NCBI GenBank assembly: GCA_012932865.1
Contig: SAXG01000141.1
Coordinates: 1-55,603, forward strand
Direction: 5' to 3'
DNA length: 55,603 nt
Origin: Amylostereum areolatum
Taxonomy: Eukaryota; Basidiomycota; Agaricomycetes; Russulales; Stereaceae
Shown: piece after piece, positions 11,300 to 22,000 of the stretch
How positions within the stretch are numbered: position 1 is the first letter of the stretch
Layout: every line of letters starts with the position of its first letter
Made by a program: the position numbers and the translations under genes
Notes under the pieces: generated by a model
What the model saw: the letters and a program-made list of their open reading frames with translations, nothing else
What the model was told of the DNA's origin: nothing
Databases searched by the model: none

Positions 11300-12575
11300 A
11301 AAAATACAAACCGCCAGCGAGATCCTTCAACATTGCCATGGCCTCCTCACGCTCCTCCTTGCCCAACTTCTTCATCTTGTTGATCAGGACCGACATCTAC
11401 TTGACTGGATCCGCATTTGAGGTTGTTGCCACTTGAGGGGACGAGGGAGCATGCGCGGAGGGTACTCCTGAGTTTGAGTCAGTTTCCAACGCTCCTACAC
11501 GTCTTCCACTGCTTGAGTCCTTGTTCGGGCAGTCACGCAGCATGTGACCTGGTTGGCAACAGAGGAAACAACCACCTTCCTTGCGCAGGCGCTCGCGCTC
11601 AGCATCAGTGAGACGTCCTGGACGCCCTCCTTGGATGCTGACTGCTCCAACGCGCGGTCCACTGCTAGTGGAGGATGAGGGTCATGCGCTAGTGGTCAAT
11701 GACAGGGTCTTCTGCTTCCGGTCTGCAGGCAATGCGAGCCGGCGGTTGCAGAGAAAGGCTTCATTGAGCGCACATGCACGAACCTTCCAGTCGTCAAGAG
11801 TGGTAGGGAGCGGCCAAGTTCTCTTGCATTCCTTGCAAAGGCCACTGTTCAATCCTTCTTTGAAGAAGTAAAGAACGGACTTGCCTTGGAATCCTGAGCG
11901 TGGGAGGAGGGACTTGAATTCGGTGATGTACTGCTGCACGGGGCGGTCGCCCTGCCTGAGGTCTGCAAGGGCATTCTGAGAGGTGATGGTCTCATCAAAC
12001 TGCTTGAAGTCCTTGTCGAACTGGGCGAGGACCTCCTTGAGGGTGAGCCACTTCGCACGAGTGGTCGTACCCGCTGGCTTGTTATCCTCGGCATCGAGGA
12101 TCTCCTCCTGGCGCAGCTCTGCCCATACGCCGGCAACTGAGCCTTCCATCAAGGAAAGCATCAGCTGTATCTGGTCATCGTCGCTTGCGTACTTCTTGCT
12201 ATTTGCCCTAAGGAACATGCGGACGGCATTTTTGAAGAAACGCGACTCTTTGCGACCGCCGGTGAATGGCTTAGGCTTAACGCCTATCTCGCCGGTGGAG
12301 GGGGTGGGGGTGGTCGAGGCTGGTTGAGACATAGTGGTTGCAGGCGGTTGAAATGGGGGAAGAGGGTTAACAGGAGTTGCAGGGGACTGATGGGGACTTT
12401 GAACGGCTGGAGAGCCTGGGGTAGAGGGGGGTAGGGGAACTGCGAGTGCGTTGCGGAGGGATGCAACACGTTCGTTGTGTGCAAGAGTGATCCTGTAGAA
12501 TGCTTCTGCAGCGACCTCGAGTTCTTCGTCTAAGAGGAATGGTTTTTTCACCTGTGGCCCAGGTCCAACGATCAA
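11300..12575 (-). pseudogene. Element C gag core with CCHC zinc knuckle
   Basis: The minus strand encodes a Gag-like protein: LLDEELEVAAEAFYRI, VKPKPFTGGRKESRFF, LMLSLMEGSVAGVWAE, QYITEFKSLLPRSGF and WPLPTTLDDWKVRA. A frameshift near 11690 is followed by a zinc knuckle CFLCCQPGHMLRDC (about 11528-11572) and a helical tail KMKKLGKEEREEAMAML ending near 11300. Order and motifs match the A gag. The first Met at 12575 is probably not the original start, because the gag 5' module lies just upstream and a shift in an A-run (about 12545) separates them. Confidence 0.87.
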
Positions 12576-13013
12576 CGTCTGTGTCGTAGAAGCTGGGATA
12601 CCACTCTACGACTGCGCGTCCGTTCTTCTTGTAGGCGTACCACTTCTTTGTACGCTCGTCGAATCTGATACCAAGGGGAACAGACCAAGGCTGGTCTCGT
12701 CGCGGTGGAGGTGGAGGGGAGCCTTCTTCTTGAGGAGCAGTGGCGACTTCTTCTCGTTTGGGGGTCTGGGGGTTATAGATACGGTCGTGCTCCTGCGCCG
12801 CAGCATTGATATCAGTCTGTTTGACGTAAGGGAAACCTTCCTCGTCGTTGAAGTACCACTGGGCAGTGACTCCGTTGTCGTGTGTCCAATGTACGGTTTG
12901 TCGTCCACCGAGGGTGAGGGTGTAGTACTCGCCTGGGTTAGCTCCACAAGTGAAGCCGAGAGGGAAGTCTGGAGTGGTGGCACAGGGGGAGGATTCGGAA
13001 GCTATGGTGGTGT
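12560..13013 (-). CDS. Element C gag 5' module (FPLGFT, VHW/WYF, KKWYAY)
   Basis: Read on the minus strand from just below the ADFF-stop of ORF1, a frame stays open for about 140 codons: FPLGFTCGANPGEYY, RQTVHWTHDNGVTAQWYF, then a proline-rich linker PPPPPRRDQPWSVPLGIRF and RTKKWYAYKKNGRAVVEWYP. The same motif order is in A, C2 and, more divergently, D. No initiator Met is obvious, so it may be made by readthrough or frameshift from ORF1 or by reinitiation. Function unknown. Confidence 0.65.
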
Positions 13014-13622
13014 CTAGAAAAAGTCCGCCGCGATGGGGCGACGGCCTAGGAGGCGAGCGGTGAGGTAGGAGGCCTTGAGAGCCTGGCGGATCTTGTGCTG
13101 ATGACGACGCTGTTGCAGCTCCTTGCAGCTGGTGATTGTTCGACGAAGAGGTAGTGGCGGAGTAGATTCGGGCGTAGGGAGGGCAAAGCTATAGATGGTG
13201 GGGAAGCTTTGACAGACGAGTGATGGTGGCAGATGTGTGCTGGAACAGGTGTGCCAGGTGGGGGAATGGATGGAAAACTCGAAGCGGTTCTGATCTATAT
13301 CGAAGCGCACAACAACGCGAGCGTAGAGGCAGAGGATCGTCTGCCTACCGTGACCGTGGTTCCAGCGCCACTCGTAAATGCGGCAGTTGACACTGTGGAC
13401 TTTCAAGGTGTGCTCTTTGCAGAGGAGCTCGAGGGCGCGTAGGCGATCAACAGTGACGGCGTCTTCTCGAGGCCAAGGGAAGGGAGCATTGCGGTTGGAG
13501 TTGAAGGTTTGGAGGTTGAATGCGATGAAGATCGGTTGATCAAGTGGTTCCAGGGTGGGGGATTTAACGTTGTAAAGACGGCAAGGGATGTGGCGAAGTG
13601 GGTGTAGGGGAGATCGTCCTAG
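13014..13622 (-). CDS. Element C leader ORF (ORF1), intact
   Basis: An open minus-strand frame of about 200 codons between the 5' LTR and gag; it stays open into the LTR, with a possible Met at 13655. Features: IFIAFNLQTFNSNRNAPFPW, LRALELLCKEHTLKVH, NCRIYEWRWNHGHGRQTI, ICLYARVVVRFDIDQNRFEF-like strands, FALPTPESTPPLPLR, then a basic tail KELQQRRHQHKIRQALKA ending ADFF-stop. It is about 90 percent identical to C2 (51539-52144) by eye and conserved in A. I recognise no known retroelement domain. The Arg/Lys-rich tail could bind nucleic acid (inference). Confidence 0.75.
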   Translation of the reverse strand, partial: LGRSPLHPLRHIPCRLYNVKSPTLEPLDQPIFIAFNLQTFNSNRNAPFPWPREDAVTVDRLRALELLCKEHTLKVHSVNCRIYEWRWNHGHGRQTILCLYARVVVRFDIDQNRFEFSIHSPTWHTCSSTHLPPSLVCQSFPTIYSFALPTPESTPPLPLRRTITSCKELQQRRHQHKIRQALKASYLTARLLGRRPIAADFF

Positions 13623-13994
13623 TGTTAGGGATCGGTCCAGCGACTGGCAGATCACCTAAGTCACCCAAAGAGAGAGAGAAAGGAGGATGGATTGGCAGGA
13701 GAGGGTCCAAGTCCAGGCGTAGGGCCGAAGCAGTACATGGGGAACAAAGAGGACGATCTAAGGAAAAGGGGCGCAGAGGAGAGCCTTATATATGTACAGG
13801 ATCGATGATGTGAGAATGGTGCGAGTGGGAGAGAACAATAAGGAAAAGGAAGGGGGAGGACGTGGTCCAGAGCGATGATGTCATAGATGGAAAGATAAGA
13901 GGAGTCAGGCTGACGACGTCATGTGATGGGAAATGTAATCATGTGACTGAACGCGATGCAACGAAAAGGGAAAGGATTGAGGCGATCCGTGACA
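13623..13994 (-). repeat. Family C 5' LTR
   Basis: It is 372 bp. On the minus strand it runs from TGTCACGGATCGCC (13994) to CCCTAACA (13623). It has TATATAAGGCTCTC at the core promoter and a CGACGTCA CRE-like site near 13914-13921. The end was fixed by comparison with C2, where the same CTAACA end lies at 51536. A likely primer site CTAGGACAATCT follows. Confidence 0.92.
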
Positions 13995-14407
13995 CCCATT
14001 GCATGGGTTCATACCGGACCTTTCGCGACTTAGGTGGTCTACAGGTTTCAATGAGAGGAGATGGAATGTTTTTCAGGGCCAAGGATGAAGGAGTTATGTG
14101 GCGGTTTGGGGTGCTGAACGGCATACGGTGCCACACATTCATAGATTCACAAGGTATAGTCTCCAATGGTATTCCCCTCACTCCTACCCTTACAATTTCT
14201 CCTCGTTACAATGCCGTTGGCAGTTTTTGATGGTGTGGGACATTGACACTAGAAATCTGGGCTTTTCATTTCTCAATTGACGTCTTTCTACACCTATATC
14301 TTCCTTGGAAGTTTACAAAACTCTTTGATATACTTCAATCACTCTTCACATCTACGTCTTATCAAAATTTTTGGTCCACATTCTATCTATTGTTCATGTC
14401 CATAGTG
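13995..14407. other. Intergenic sequence between element C and gene P2
   Basis: No credible coding frame. It is AT-richer than the element and contains the 3' flank of P2. I see no repeat, RNA gene or LTR in it. Confidence 0.5.
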
Positions 14408-15458
14408 CTACTTTCTGAGAGCAACTGCCCCAATACCTCTCTCCACAGACGATAAATCCTCATCCATATGATCCTCACCACCTTCTCGCCGTGTAGCTAT
14501 ATTTCTCCCCGCTACCTTGACCCTCTTGAATGCACTATCCTTCCCATAACCAACTCTGTGCTTGATTGCAATAGGAGGTGCAACCGCTGTCAACTCCATA
14601 AGTCGTACTTTCCTGAGATGCTGCTTGTATTCCTGCAAGGTGTTAACAACGTTCTAAGAGTCATAACCTACAGAACTGACCTGTTGAAGGTAGGTATCCA
14701 GAATAGCTATAGCACGTAGCTTGGTCGCCATATGAAACATGCCTTTACATCTCCAGAGAGGCACCAAAGTGAATGAGACTTGAAGTTCAATGATTTGGCC
14801 AATACGAAAGAGAGCTGAATCTTCAGCTACAAAGCCGTCCTCTCTATTGAATATGATCAGAGACATCACAAGAGATCAATAATAGAGGATAGGGCATACG
14901 AAGTAGGATCACAACGGAAATATTGCACCCTGTTGTCGTCCAGATGGGTGCCAGCTGACGATAAAATGTCTGCCATGACTCCATTTGGGTCGACCTGCTG
15001 TGTGAAGGGAATAGCTGGCTGGCCTCGGACAGAACTGATCCTCGTCACATAGCGGTTAGAGAACTCCAGTGCAAAGAAGGGGCCATAATGAGATCGCGAC
15101 CAATCCTCAAAGCAGCCTAGACGATACGCAGTACTGAGCTGGTCGTGAATGAGCATCTGCCCCTCTACCGCCTTGTCAAAGCTAGGTGTGCCTAAGCCGA
15201 CAATAGATATGCTCTGTTTGGCCCAGGCAGGCTTTGGCATAAGTCTGGATAACTGTCAGTCATCGGGGTTTTACCTAAACAGAATGTAACTCACTGAGAC
15301 TTATGAGTGATAGGAGGGAGATCAAGGGCAGCAACCAAGCCATGAACAACATATACACCTTCCTCCAAGCCGCCTTCACTTCGAGTATGGGCTGATGCAG
15401 CACCGTCGACATCCTTTTGCACCACAATACCGCCACATGTCGATAGGTCAAGCTGCAT
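14408..15458 (-). CDS. P2: hypothetical protein, four exons, 298 aa
   Basis: A spliced minus-strand model is open throughout: exons 15458-15295, 15244-14900, 14843-14681 and 14632-14408, joined by introns of 50, 56 and 48 bp with GTGAGT, GTATGC and GTCAGT donors and CAG/TAG acceptors; the phases fit and the sum is 299 codons with the stop. Residues include MPKPAWAKQSISIVGLGTP, CFEDWSRSHYGPFFALEF, RGQPAIPFTQQVDPNGVM and a basic C-terminus KDSAFKRVKVAGR. The Met at 15458 lies at what looks like an intron end (CTAAC, then ATGCAG), so upstream exons may exist around 15470-15610. I do not recognise the family. Confidence 0.6.
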
Positions 15459-16520
15459 GGTATATGTTAGGTATATAAAGCTATCATGTGAAATGGGCTA
15501 TGAATGCACGGTCGGAAGCATACTAAGCAGAGTTGAAGGCTCACGCTCATCTATATACTGAGACGTGAGGTTATGCAAGCGCTCCACTAGGATAGATCTT
15601 GTCAAAAGAGGTCAAACAATATTCACTTAACATACGCACCATACTGCTCTTTGGAGAAGAATTCAATGATAGAGTCCATTACTGGCGAGATAGAGATAGA
15701 GGAGGTGAGAAAGGGAGTCTGGAGAAAAAGGGGATAAGACAGGAAAGTGAGGAGACCCCATCGATCCTAAAGATAAAGTATGAAGACCAACTCTTCCTCC
15801 ATCGACCAAGTCCATGTCCAAGCGAGGGCCTAGAATTGCCTTGTTGACATAGTTTTATTTCAGGTGTAATTGTCTCCTGCTTCTATTGTCATGTCTAGCC
15901 GATGTCCTTCGTAAGGAGTAGTTTGAGGAGATTCGAGAACCACTCAGCAGATAAATGTTGCCTTTTCCTGCATTCCAAGCATGAGATGCTATTGTCTGGT
16001 AACTGGATTGAGATGAGTAAATAGCCTAGTTTGGCTGGAGCAGTATCATACTAGATTACAGCAGCAGTTGTGAAGTTTGGAAAGTCGATCATCTTAACAT
16101 CTAGATATGTGCCTTCTCATAGTTGAAGGGTCCAGTCCGCTTAAATAGTCTAGCCTGGTTCCACTGTCTCTGTGTTGACAGGGGCTTCGGCTTCTTTGCA
16201 CATCCATCTACCACCCTCCAATGACTTGAGGTTATTCACGAATCTCCTTAGCGAGGCCAGAATATGGGCTCGTTGGGGGCTGCGATGACATCGCAACAGA
16301 GAAGGCCAAGACTTGGTATAGGTGGGCTGAATGGCCTGTCCACAGCATATTGATGAGCAAATCTATCTCCCAAGGAAATTGTGACTTAGTATTGAAACAG
16401 TTCCTTCTTACCTGTGTATAAAAGGGTGTAGGACTTGAACGGTCAACTCATCCTAGTCCCCCCCAACTCCCAGACATCTCTTAATTCTCTCTACTCCACC
16501 ACCTCTTTCAACCTACACCA
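15459..16520. other. Intergenic region between divergent genes P2 and P1
   Basis: A possible extra P2 exon is at about 15525-15610 on the minus strand (encoding RSILVERLHNLTSQYIDERE), but its phase does not fit the downstream exon. The rest has no credible frame. Since P2 and P1 are divergent, promoters of both should lie here; a CT-rich stretch (16440-16515) directly precedes the P1 ATG, as in many fungal promoters. Confidence 0.4.
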
Positions 16521-17662
16521 ATGGCTCCTTCTTGACACACCAGCTCACGTACTCAGACTAAACACAAGACCTTTGCTTCTCCCCGCACTGCTGTCAAGGT
16601 CAAGGAGGCAGTTATGAAGAAGACCAGTCCTGTTGCAAAGGCTCGCTCTCGTGTACAGCCTTCTAAGAAGTGAGTAATGGCATTCAATCAAGTTTCCAGG
16701 TACTTATTGGTTTGTGTTCAATATAGAGTCAAGCCTCTTGATCTGACTGGCAAGAATAATAACAGCCGTGAGTCATCCGTGTATGTTTTTGGATTTCACC
16801 TGTCAATAATACTTCCTAACTATCTTATCTACCGCCCATTTTCTAGGTCATCTGGAGAGGACGATGAGATGTCTGATACTCCTCTTCAGAAGAAGACGGG
16901 GAAAAACACAACATATGTTACACTTCTTTTTTCTCTTGATGGCAACTTACTAGATTATAGGAATGCTCCTCCCCTCCAGGATAAACGGGCTAAACGGGCC
17001 AACAAGAAGACGTATGTGATCGCTGTCTCTAACGCACATTGATACTTATATATGACTTAGCACTCCTAATGCATCAGACAGTACTCTCATCAATTCTGAT
17101 GCTTCTATCCGCGAGGCGGGAAAGAAGTACCTGCAGGAGAATCCCAACAAGGAGTGAGTTTCCTGTACACTTAGTCTTTTTAGTCCATATACTGACACAC
17201 CACTAGCACTCCTTTTAAGGCTATCAAAGAGGTTGTCGACCCAAAGACAGGGGTGGTCACGCGCATGAAGGTGAAACAGTTGGTCCATGCCACATGTCCT
17301 GGCAAAAATGGTGAAGATGAGCTCTGCACTCCAGAGCATGCGTTAGTTCTTCTTACTACATTATATTGCTTAATTTAATTGCGGTGCTATTAGCTGGTTT
17401 GTGCCATCATACACTCCGTCAGATCATGACTCTCCTCGGGCTGGACCATCTAATAGCAAGGCCCAGCCTGTGCAAAAGAAAGGCGGCAAAAGGTGAGCAC
17501 TTGGTATGCATCACTATATACCTTCTTGTCTAAAACCATATATTAGAGTTCGTGCCGGGCCCCAAAAGGGAGTTAAGAAGGCCAGTCAGTCCTCCGCAAA
17601 GAATAAGGCTACAGGCGCTTCAAAGCGGAAAACTCGGTACGAGATCTTTATCTGGTAGGGTC

Positions 17663-18216
17663 TGTGACGACACGCGTCAATAGCCCCTATCTTTTTCCTC
17701 AAAGGGACTTTCGACCTTTTCATTTTGTTATGACGGTGGAAGGACATTGTTTTGGACTGGGGATTATGACTGGGTTGGTCACGTGACTAAGCACGTGTTT
17801 CTCTTCACATGACATATCACCTGATTTCGGACTTTGGAACTCTGCTTACATGCACAGCATAGAATCAGCGCACAGGATTGGTAGAATACGATTACTGTAC
17901 TTAGGATATTATGTGGGTCAAGGGGCTCTGAAGTGGGTCACCCTAGTAGTATAAAAGGAGTGCATGTAGCGAGCCTAGTCCTCATCTCAATCTCTTGGTC
18001 TTTAGACTAGGTAAGCAGCATTTCTACTGTATCTTAGAACTGCGACTAATGCTAAACTTGGTCTTTGGACTAGTCATTTGCGGTGCCTAAGTAGTGCCCC
18101 TGCGACTTTGCGCGCTGACCTGTGTAGTTGCGCTCGAGGAGGTTGACTTCGAGTTTCTTTCTTATTTTGTTGTGTGTTGTTGTTGTTGTCAGCACGTGAT
18201 CGACTCCGTCGTCACA
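17663..18216 (+). repeat. Element B 5' LTR
   Basis: It starts TGTGACGACACGCG and ends CGTCGTCACA. The TATA box is TATAAAAG at 17950-17957. The following bases TTAGGTCGAGATCTC are the probable primer-binding region; element D has TAAGCTCGAGATCTA at the same place. Confidence 0.95.
17780..17957 (+). promoter_or_regulatory. Element B LTR promoter with CACGTG sites
   Basis: Two CACGTG E-boxes (17780-17785 inside TCACGTGA, and 17792-17797) lie about 160 bp upstream of the TATA box at 17950-17957. A third CACGTG is near the LTR end (18193-18198). CACGTG is bound by bHLH factors in fungi; use here is inference. Confidence 0.5.
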
Positions 18217-18397
18217 TTAGGTCGAGATCTCTCGCATGCACCCTGCTCTGAAGGAGTAGCTTGTGCAACAAGTCGTTCCCTTCATGTTTGAGTCCCAGTT
18301 GAGCCCACTTCGCTTATACATGCACATTCACACAGATAGAGTAACGTGTTCCGTACCACTCCGGGCGGCGCGTTTGTAGTGAAACCTTCGGGCAGAT
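18217..18397 (+). other. Element B leader remnant
   Basis: Sequence between the 5' LTR and the solo LTR. It begins with the probable primer site and has no long frame. It stops abruptly at 18397, where the family-A LTR starts. Confidence 0.6.
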
Positions 18398-18817
18398 TGT
18401 CACGGATCGCTCCATTTCTTTCTTCATTTGCAGACCTCGAACACGCGACGTGTCACGGCACATGACTTTCCCTTGCATCACATGCTTCAATGACGTCATT
18501 GCCCGGACTTCCGAGCGGGGTTCCGCATCCTTATCTATGACATCACTGCTCCGGACCTTCGTCCTCCGCCCCATGACTCCTTTCCTATTGTTCCCCCCGC
18601 TCGCACCACTATCGCATCGCATCGCACCATCGTTCCCACTTGTATATAAGGACAGTGTTTCTCTTCCCTTTTCCCTAGACTGTCCATCTCGTCATACGGT
18701 ACTGTAGCGCACGTTGCACTACCCTAGACCCTGGCACTCTCGAATCTATTTTCTTCTCGCTCCTCCCATCATCGCGACTTAGGCAGTTCATCGGTCTCAT
18801 AAACTGCGTTTCTGACA
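18398..18817 (+). repeat. Solo LTR of family A inside element B
   Basis: It is 420 bp, TGTCACGGATCGC to TTTCTGACA, and aligns end to end with the LTRs of element A. The flanks are cagat on the left and gtagg on the right, so there is no target duplication. With the missing gag of B this suggests recombination between two separate family-A insertions, deleting what lay between. Confidence 0.92.
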
Positions 18818-18965
18818 GTAGGCACATCGGACGGCAACGCTACAGTCTCATCCGGCTCGACCTCCTCAGCTCCGGACAGCGCAGCGGCAGATTTGTTGCA
18901 GAAGTTGATGAGCCAGCAAGCGGAGCTGGCGAAGCAGATGGAGGCGCTTAAGGTGTCTTTTTAGA
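18818..18965 (+). pseudogene. Element B gag C-terminal remnant
   Basis: Directly after the solo LTR one frame reads ATVSSGSTSSAPDSAAADLL and then QKLMSQQAELAKQMEALKV before a stop at about 18963. It is a helical, coiled-coil-like tail expected at the end of a Gag protein. No zinc knuckle or capsid core remains. Confidence 0.5.
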
Positions 18966-19086
18966 ACGGACCCGTGCTAAAGCAGCTGCAGCCGGGTCAA
19001 GTGGTAAGCGCGGTACGGACTCCACGGTTTCTCCTACTGACTCTTGTAAAACTACACATGTTTCTTTTTCCTCTACACCAATTTGT

Positions 19087-22000
19087 ATGAATACGGACTA
19101 TGATACGAAAACAGAAAACACAAAAAAATCATCTACGCCTACGTCTTCCTATTCCTCTTCTTCTTCTACGTCATCATCAGTTCCTACGGCTACGACTTAT
19201 TTATCTGAATATGAAAGCATTTCTTCTTGTACTATACCAGAAGTCCTCAAAGGAGGCAATCATTTACGTATTTATGTTTTGTTAAAAGGGAGAAACCATA
19301 CCACGCGAGTGGCTGCCATGGTGGATTCAGGGGTGACGGGGTTATTTATTAGTAAGCGCTCCGTGGAGAAGCACAGGGTGAACGCGCGGCCTCTGGCTCG
19401 CGGCATTCCCTTGTTCAATATCGATGGCACAAAGAACCAGGCTGGGAGCATTACACATTATGCCTAGCTGGAACTGTGCGTCGGGGATAGACGAGAACGG
19501 GCCGAGTTTCTGGTAACAGATCTTGGACCTGAGGACGTAATCCTTGGACTTCCATGGCTTCGTAGGACGAACCCGGACATCAATTGGGCCAACGGTGAAG
19601 TACGGCTGGACGGAAAAACTTCGGAAGGAGAACCCTCCCCGCCGGAAGAACCCTACTCCCGTATTAATGCCAATCGAAAGGAAAGGCGCTACCTCTTTAA
19701 GCAGAGGGTCCTAGACAACACCACCGATGAAGGCTGGTGCGCAGCGGGATATACGTACTCCCAGCATATCGTGGAGGAAGCAGGGCGAGATAAGTGCCAG
19801 CGCACTTTCGAAGAGATTGTCCCAGAACAATATCGGGACTTCTCAAAGGTCTTCTCGGAGGAAGAATCAGAACAACTTCCTGAGCACTGGCCATACGACC
19901 ATGGGATCGATCTGAAAGATGACGCACCCGAGACCCTCTGATCAAAGGCATATTCCATGTCGGTCAACGAGTAGGCAGAGCTGGATAAGTTCATTGAAGA
20001 CAATCTTCGAAAGGGGTACATCACCCCCTCGAAATCCCCAATGTCCTCACCGGTATTCTTCATCAAGAAGAAAGATGGAAAGCTGTGGTTGGTCCAGGAC
20101 TACCGTAAGCTGAACGACATCACCGTAAAGAACCGGTATCCACTCCCGCTCGCGTCCGATATCGTGAACCGGCTACGCGGGGCAAAATATTTCACGAAGT
20201 TTGACGTTCAATGGGGCTACAACAACGTCCGTATTAAGACGGGTGATGAGTGGAAAGCCACCTTCTCTACAAATCGGGGGTTGTTTGAGCCGAGCGTAAT
20301 GTTCTTTGGCCTTACCAACTCGCCGGCGGCTTTCCAGGCCCTAATGAACTTGGTCTTCTCGGATCTAATCGCAAAGGGGCTCGTCACGGTATACCTAGAC
20401 GACATCCTCATCTTTACGAAAACGCTAGAAGAACACCGCAAGGTCATACGTGAAGTCCTGAAACGGGTATAGGACAACAACCTCTACCTACGCCCTGAGA
20501 AATGCGAATTCGAGAAAACCGAGATCGAATACCTCGGACTAGTGATACAAGAAGGAGAAGTGAGCATGGACCCTGCCAAGGTCCGCGCGGTGAAGGAATG
20601 GCCCACCCCGCGCAACCTACGTGAAGTTCGCGTGTTCATCGGGTTCGCCAACTTCTATCGATGGTTCATCAAGGACTTTGCTAAGCACGCGAGGCCCTTG
20701 CATGACCTCACTAAGAAGGACACCCCCTGGAAGTGGGATACGGAGCAGCAGGACGCCTTCAACTGACTTAAAGAAGCCTTCGTGTTGGAACCTATCCTAA
20801 TCATGTGGGAACCGGACTGCCCGACACGGGTGGAATCAGATGCGTCCGGATATGCTACCAGCGGGATACTCTCACAAAAGCTCGAGTCAGATGGCCTTTG
20901 GCACCTGGTCGTGTTCTGGTCCGAATCGATGTTGGAAACCGAACACAACTACGAAATCTATGACCGGGAGATGCTTGGAGTCATACGCGCCCTCAAAGAC
21001 TGGCGGCACTTCCTGGAAGGACTGCCTCAGCCTTTTGAAATCGTAACCGGCCATCGTAATCTAGAGTACTGGAAAACCGCGCGAGATCTTAATCGAAGAC
21101 AGGCGCGCTGGTCGATCTGGCTCAGTCGGTTCGATTTCAAAATGACTCATAAGGCCGGAAGCTCAATGCAGGCAGACCCGCTCTCAAGGCTTAACACGCA
21201 TGCAGTCTCAGATTCCGAGGACAACCGCGGCGTGACAATGCTGAAGCCTGAGCACTTCGCAGGCATTGCTGCCACCCACTTCCGCCCGAATGACCTCGCA
21301 GAGCACATACGTAAGGGGAGTGAGCGAGAGGCTGAAGTAGTCCATGGCTTGGACATGCTTCGAAAGACAGGCCCTCGTAAGCTGACCAATGGTGCCCTGG
21401 AATGGGAGGAGGACAATGGGCTCGTGTACTATAAAGGGAAGCTGTACATCCCTGCCAATAAGGACCTTCGGACCGAGATCCTCAGATCCTGTCACGATGC
21501 GGTCACGGCAGGGCACCCTGGAAAACACGGGACCCTCAAGCTGGTCAGCCACCATTACTGGTGGCCGGGCATGGCGACATTCGTCACGAAGTACGTGGCG
21601 GGGTGCGATACATGTCAATGCTACAAACCGGCGCAGCATCCACAAAGTCAGCTGCAGCTGCATGAAGTCCTTGAAGGCGTGTGGCAGACAGTCGGGGTGG
21701 ATCTCATCACCCAGCTGCCCCCTTCTAATGGCTATGACGTGATCGCCACCTATGTGGACCATTACACTAAGCAGGTCCACACTATCCCCACGACTTCGGA
21801 TGTTACTGCTGATGGTGTCGCGGACTTACACTATAAGGAGATATTCCGGCTCCACGGACTACCTAAGAAGTTCGTCTCGGACCGGGGTCCTCAGTTCGCG
21901 GCCCGCATGATGCGTGCCCTTTACTAACGGTTAGGCATAGACGCCGGTCTTACGACCGCCTACCACCCTGCGGCCAATGGACAGACAGAGCGCATGAACA

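Larger units (their letters stand above)
1..13994 (-). mobile_element. Ty3/gypsy chromodomain retrotransposon, family C, split by element A
   Basis: Reading on the minus strand from 13994, the element runs 5' LTR (13623-13994), an extra leader ORF, gag, protease, RT, RNase H, integrase, chromodomain and 3' LTR (1-243, cut by the window edge; about 126 bp lie outside). It is interrupted between 8046 and 1029 by the complete element A. Removing A and one ggagg copy rejoins the integrase reading frame through the motif [16 protein letters not shown], which proves one original element of about 7.1 kb. Comparable parts of its two LTRs differ at about eight positions plus a 3-bp indel, so it is not recent. 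Its own target duplication cannot be tested because the left end is outside the window. Confidence 0.93.

Noticed and set aside
11682..12575. Met at 12575 as the natural start of element C gag
   Set aside because: The upstream WYF/KKWYAY module is conserved in A, C2 and D and runs into this frame after an A-run shift, so the original protein probably began further upstream.
12606..12983. Minus-strand frame beginning MPPLQTSLSASLVELTQ
   Set aside because: It overlaps the WYF module in a different frame; the module frame is the one with motifs shared among families.
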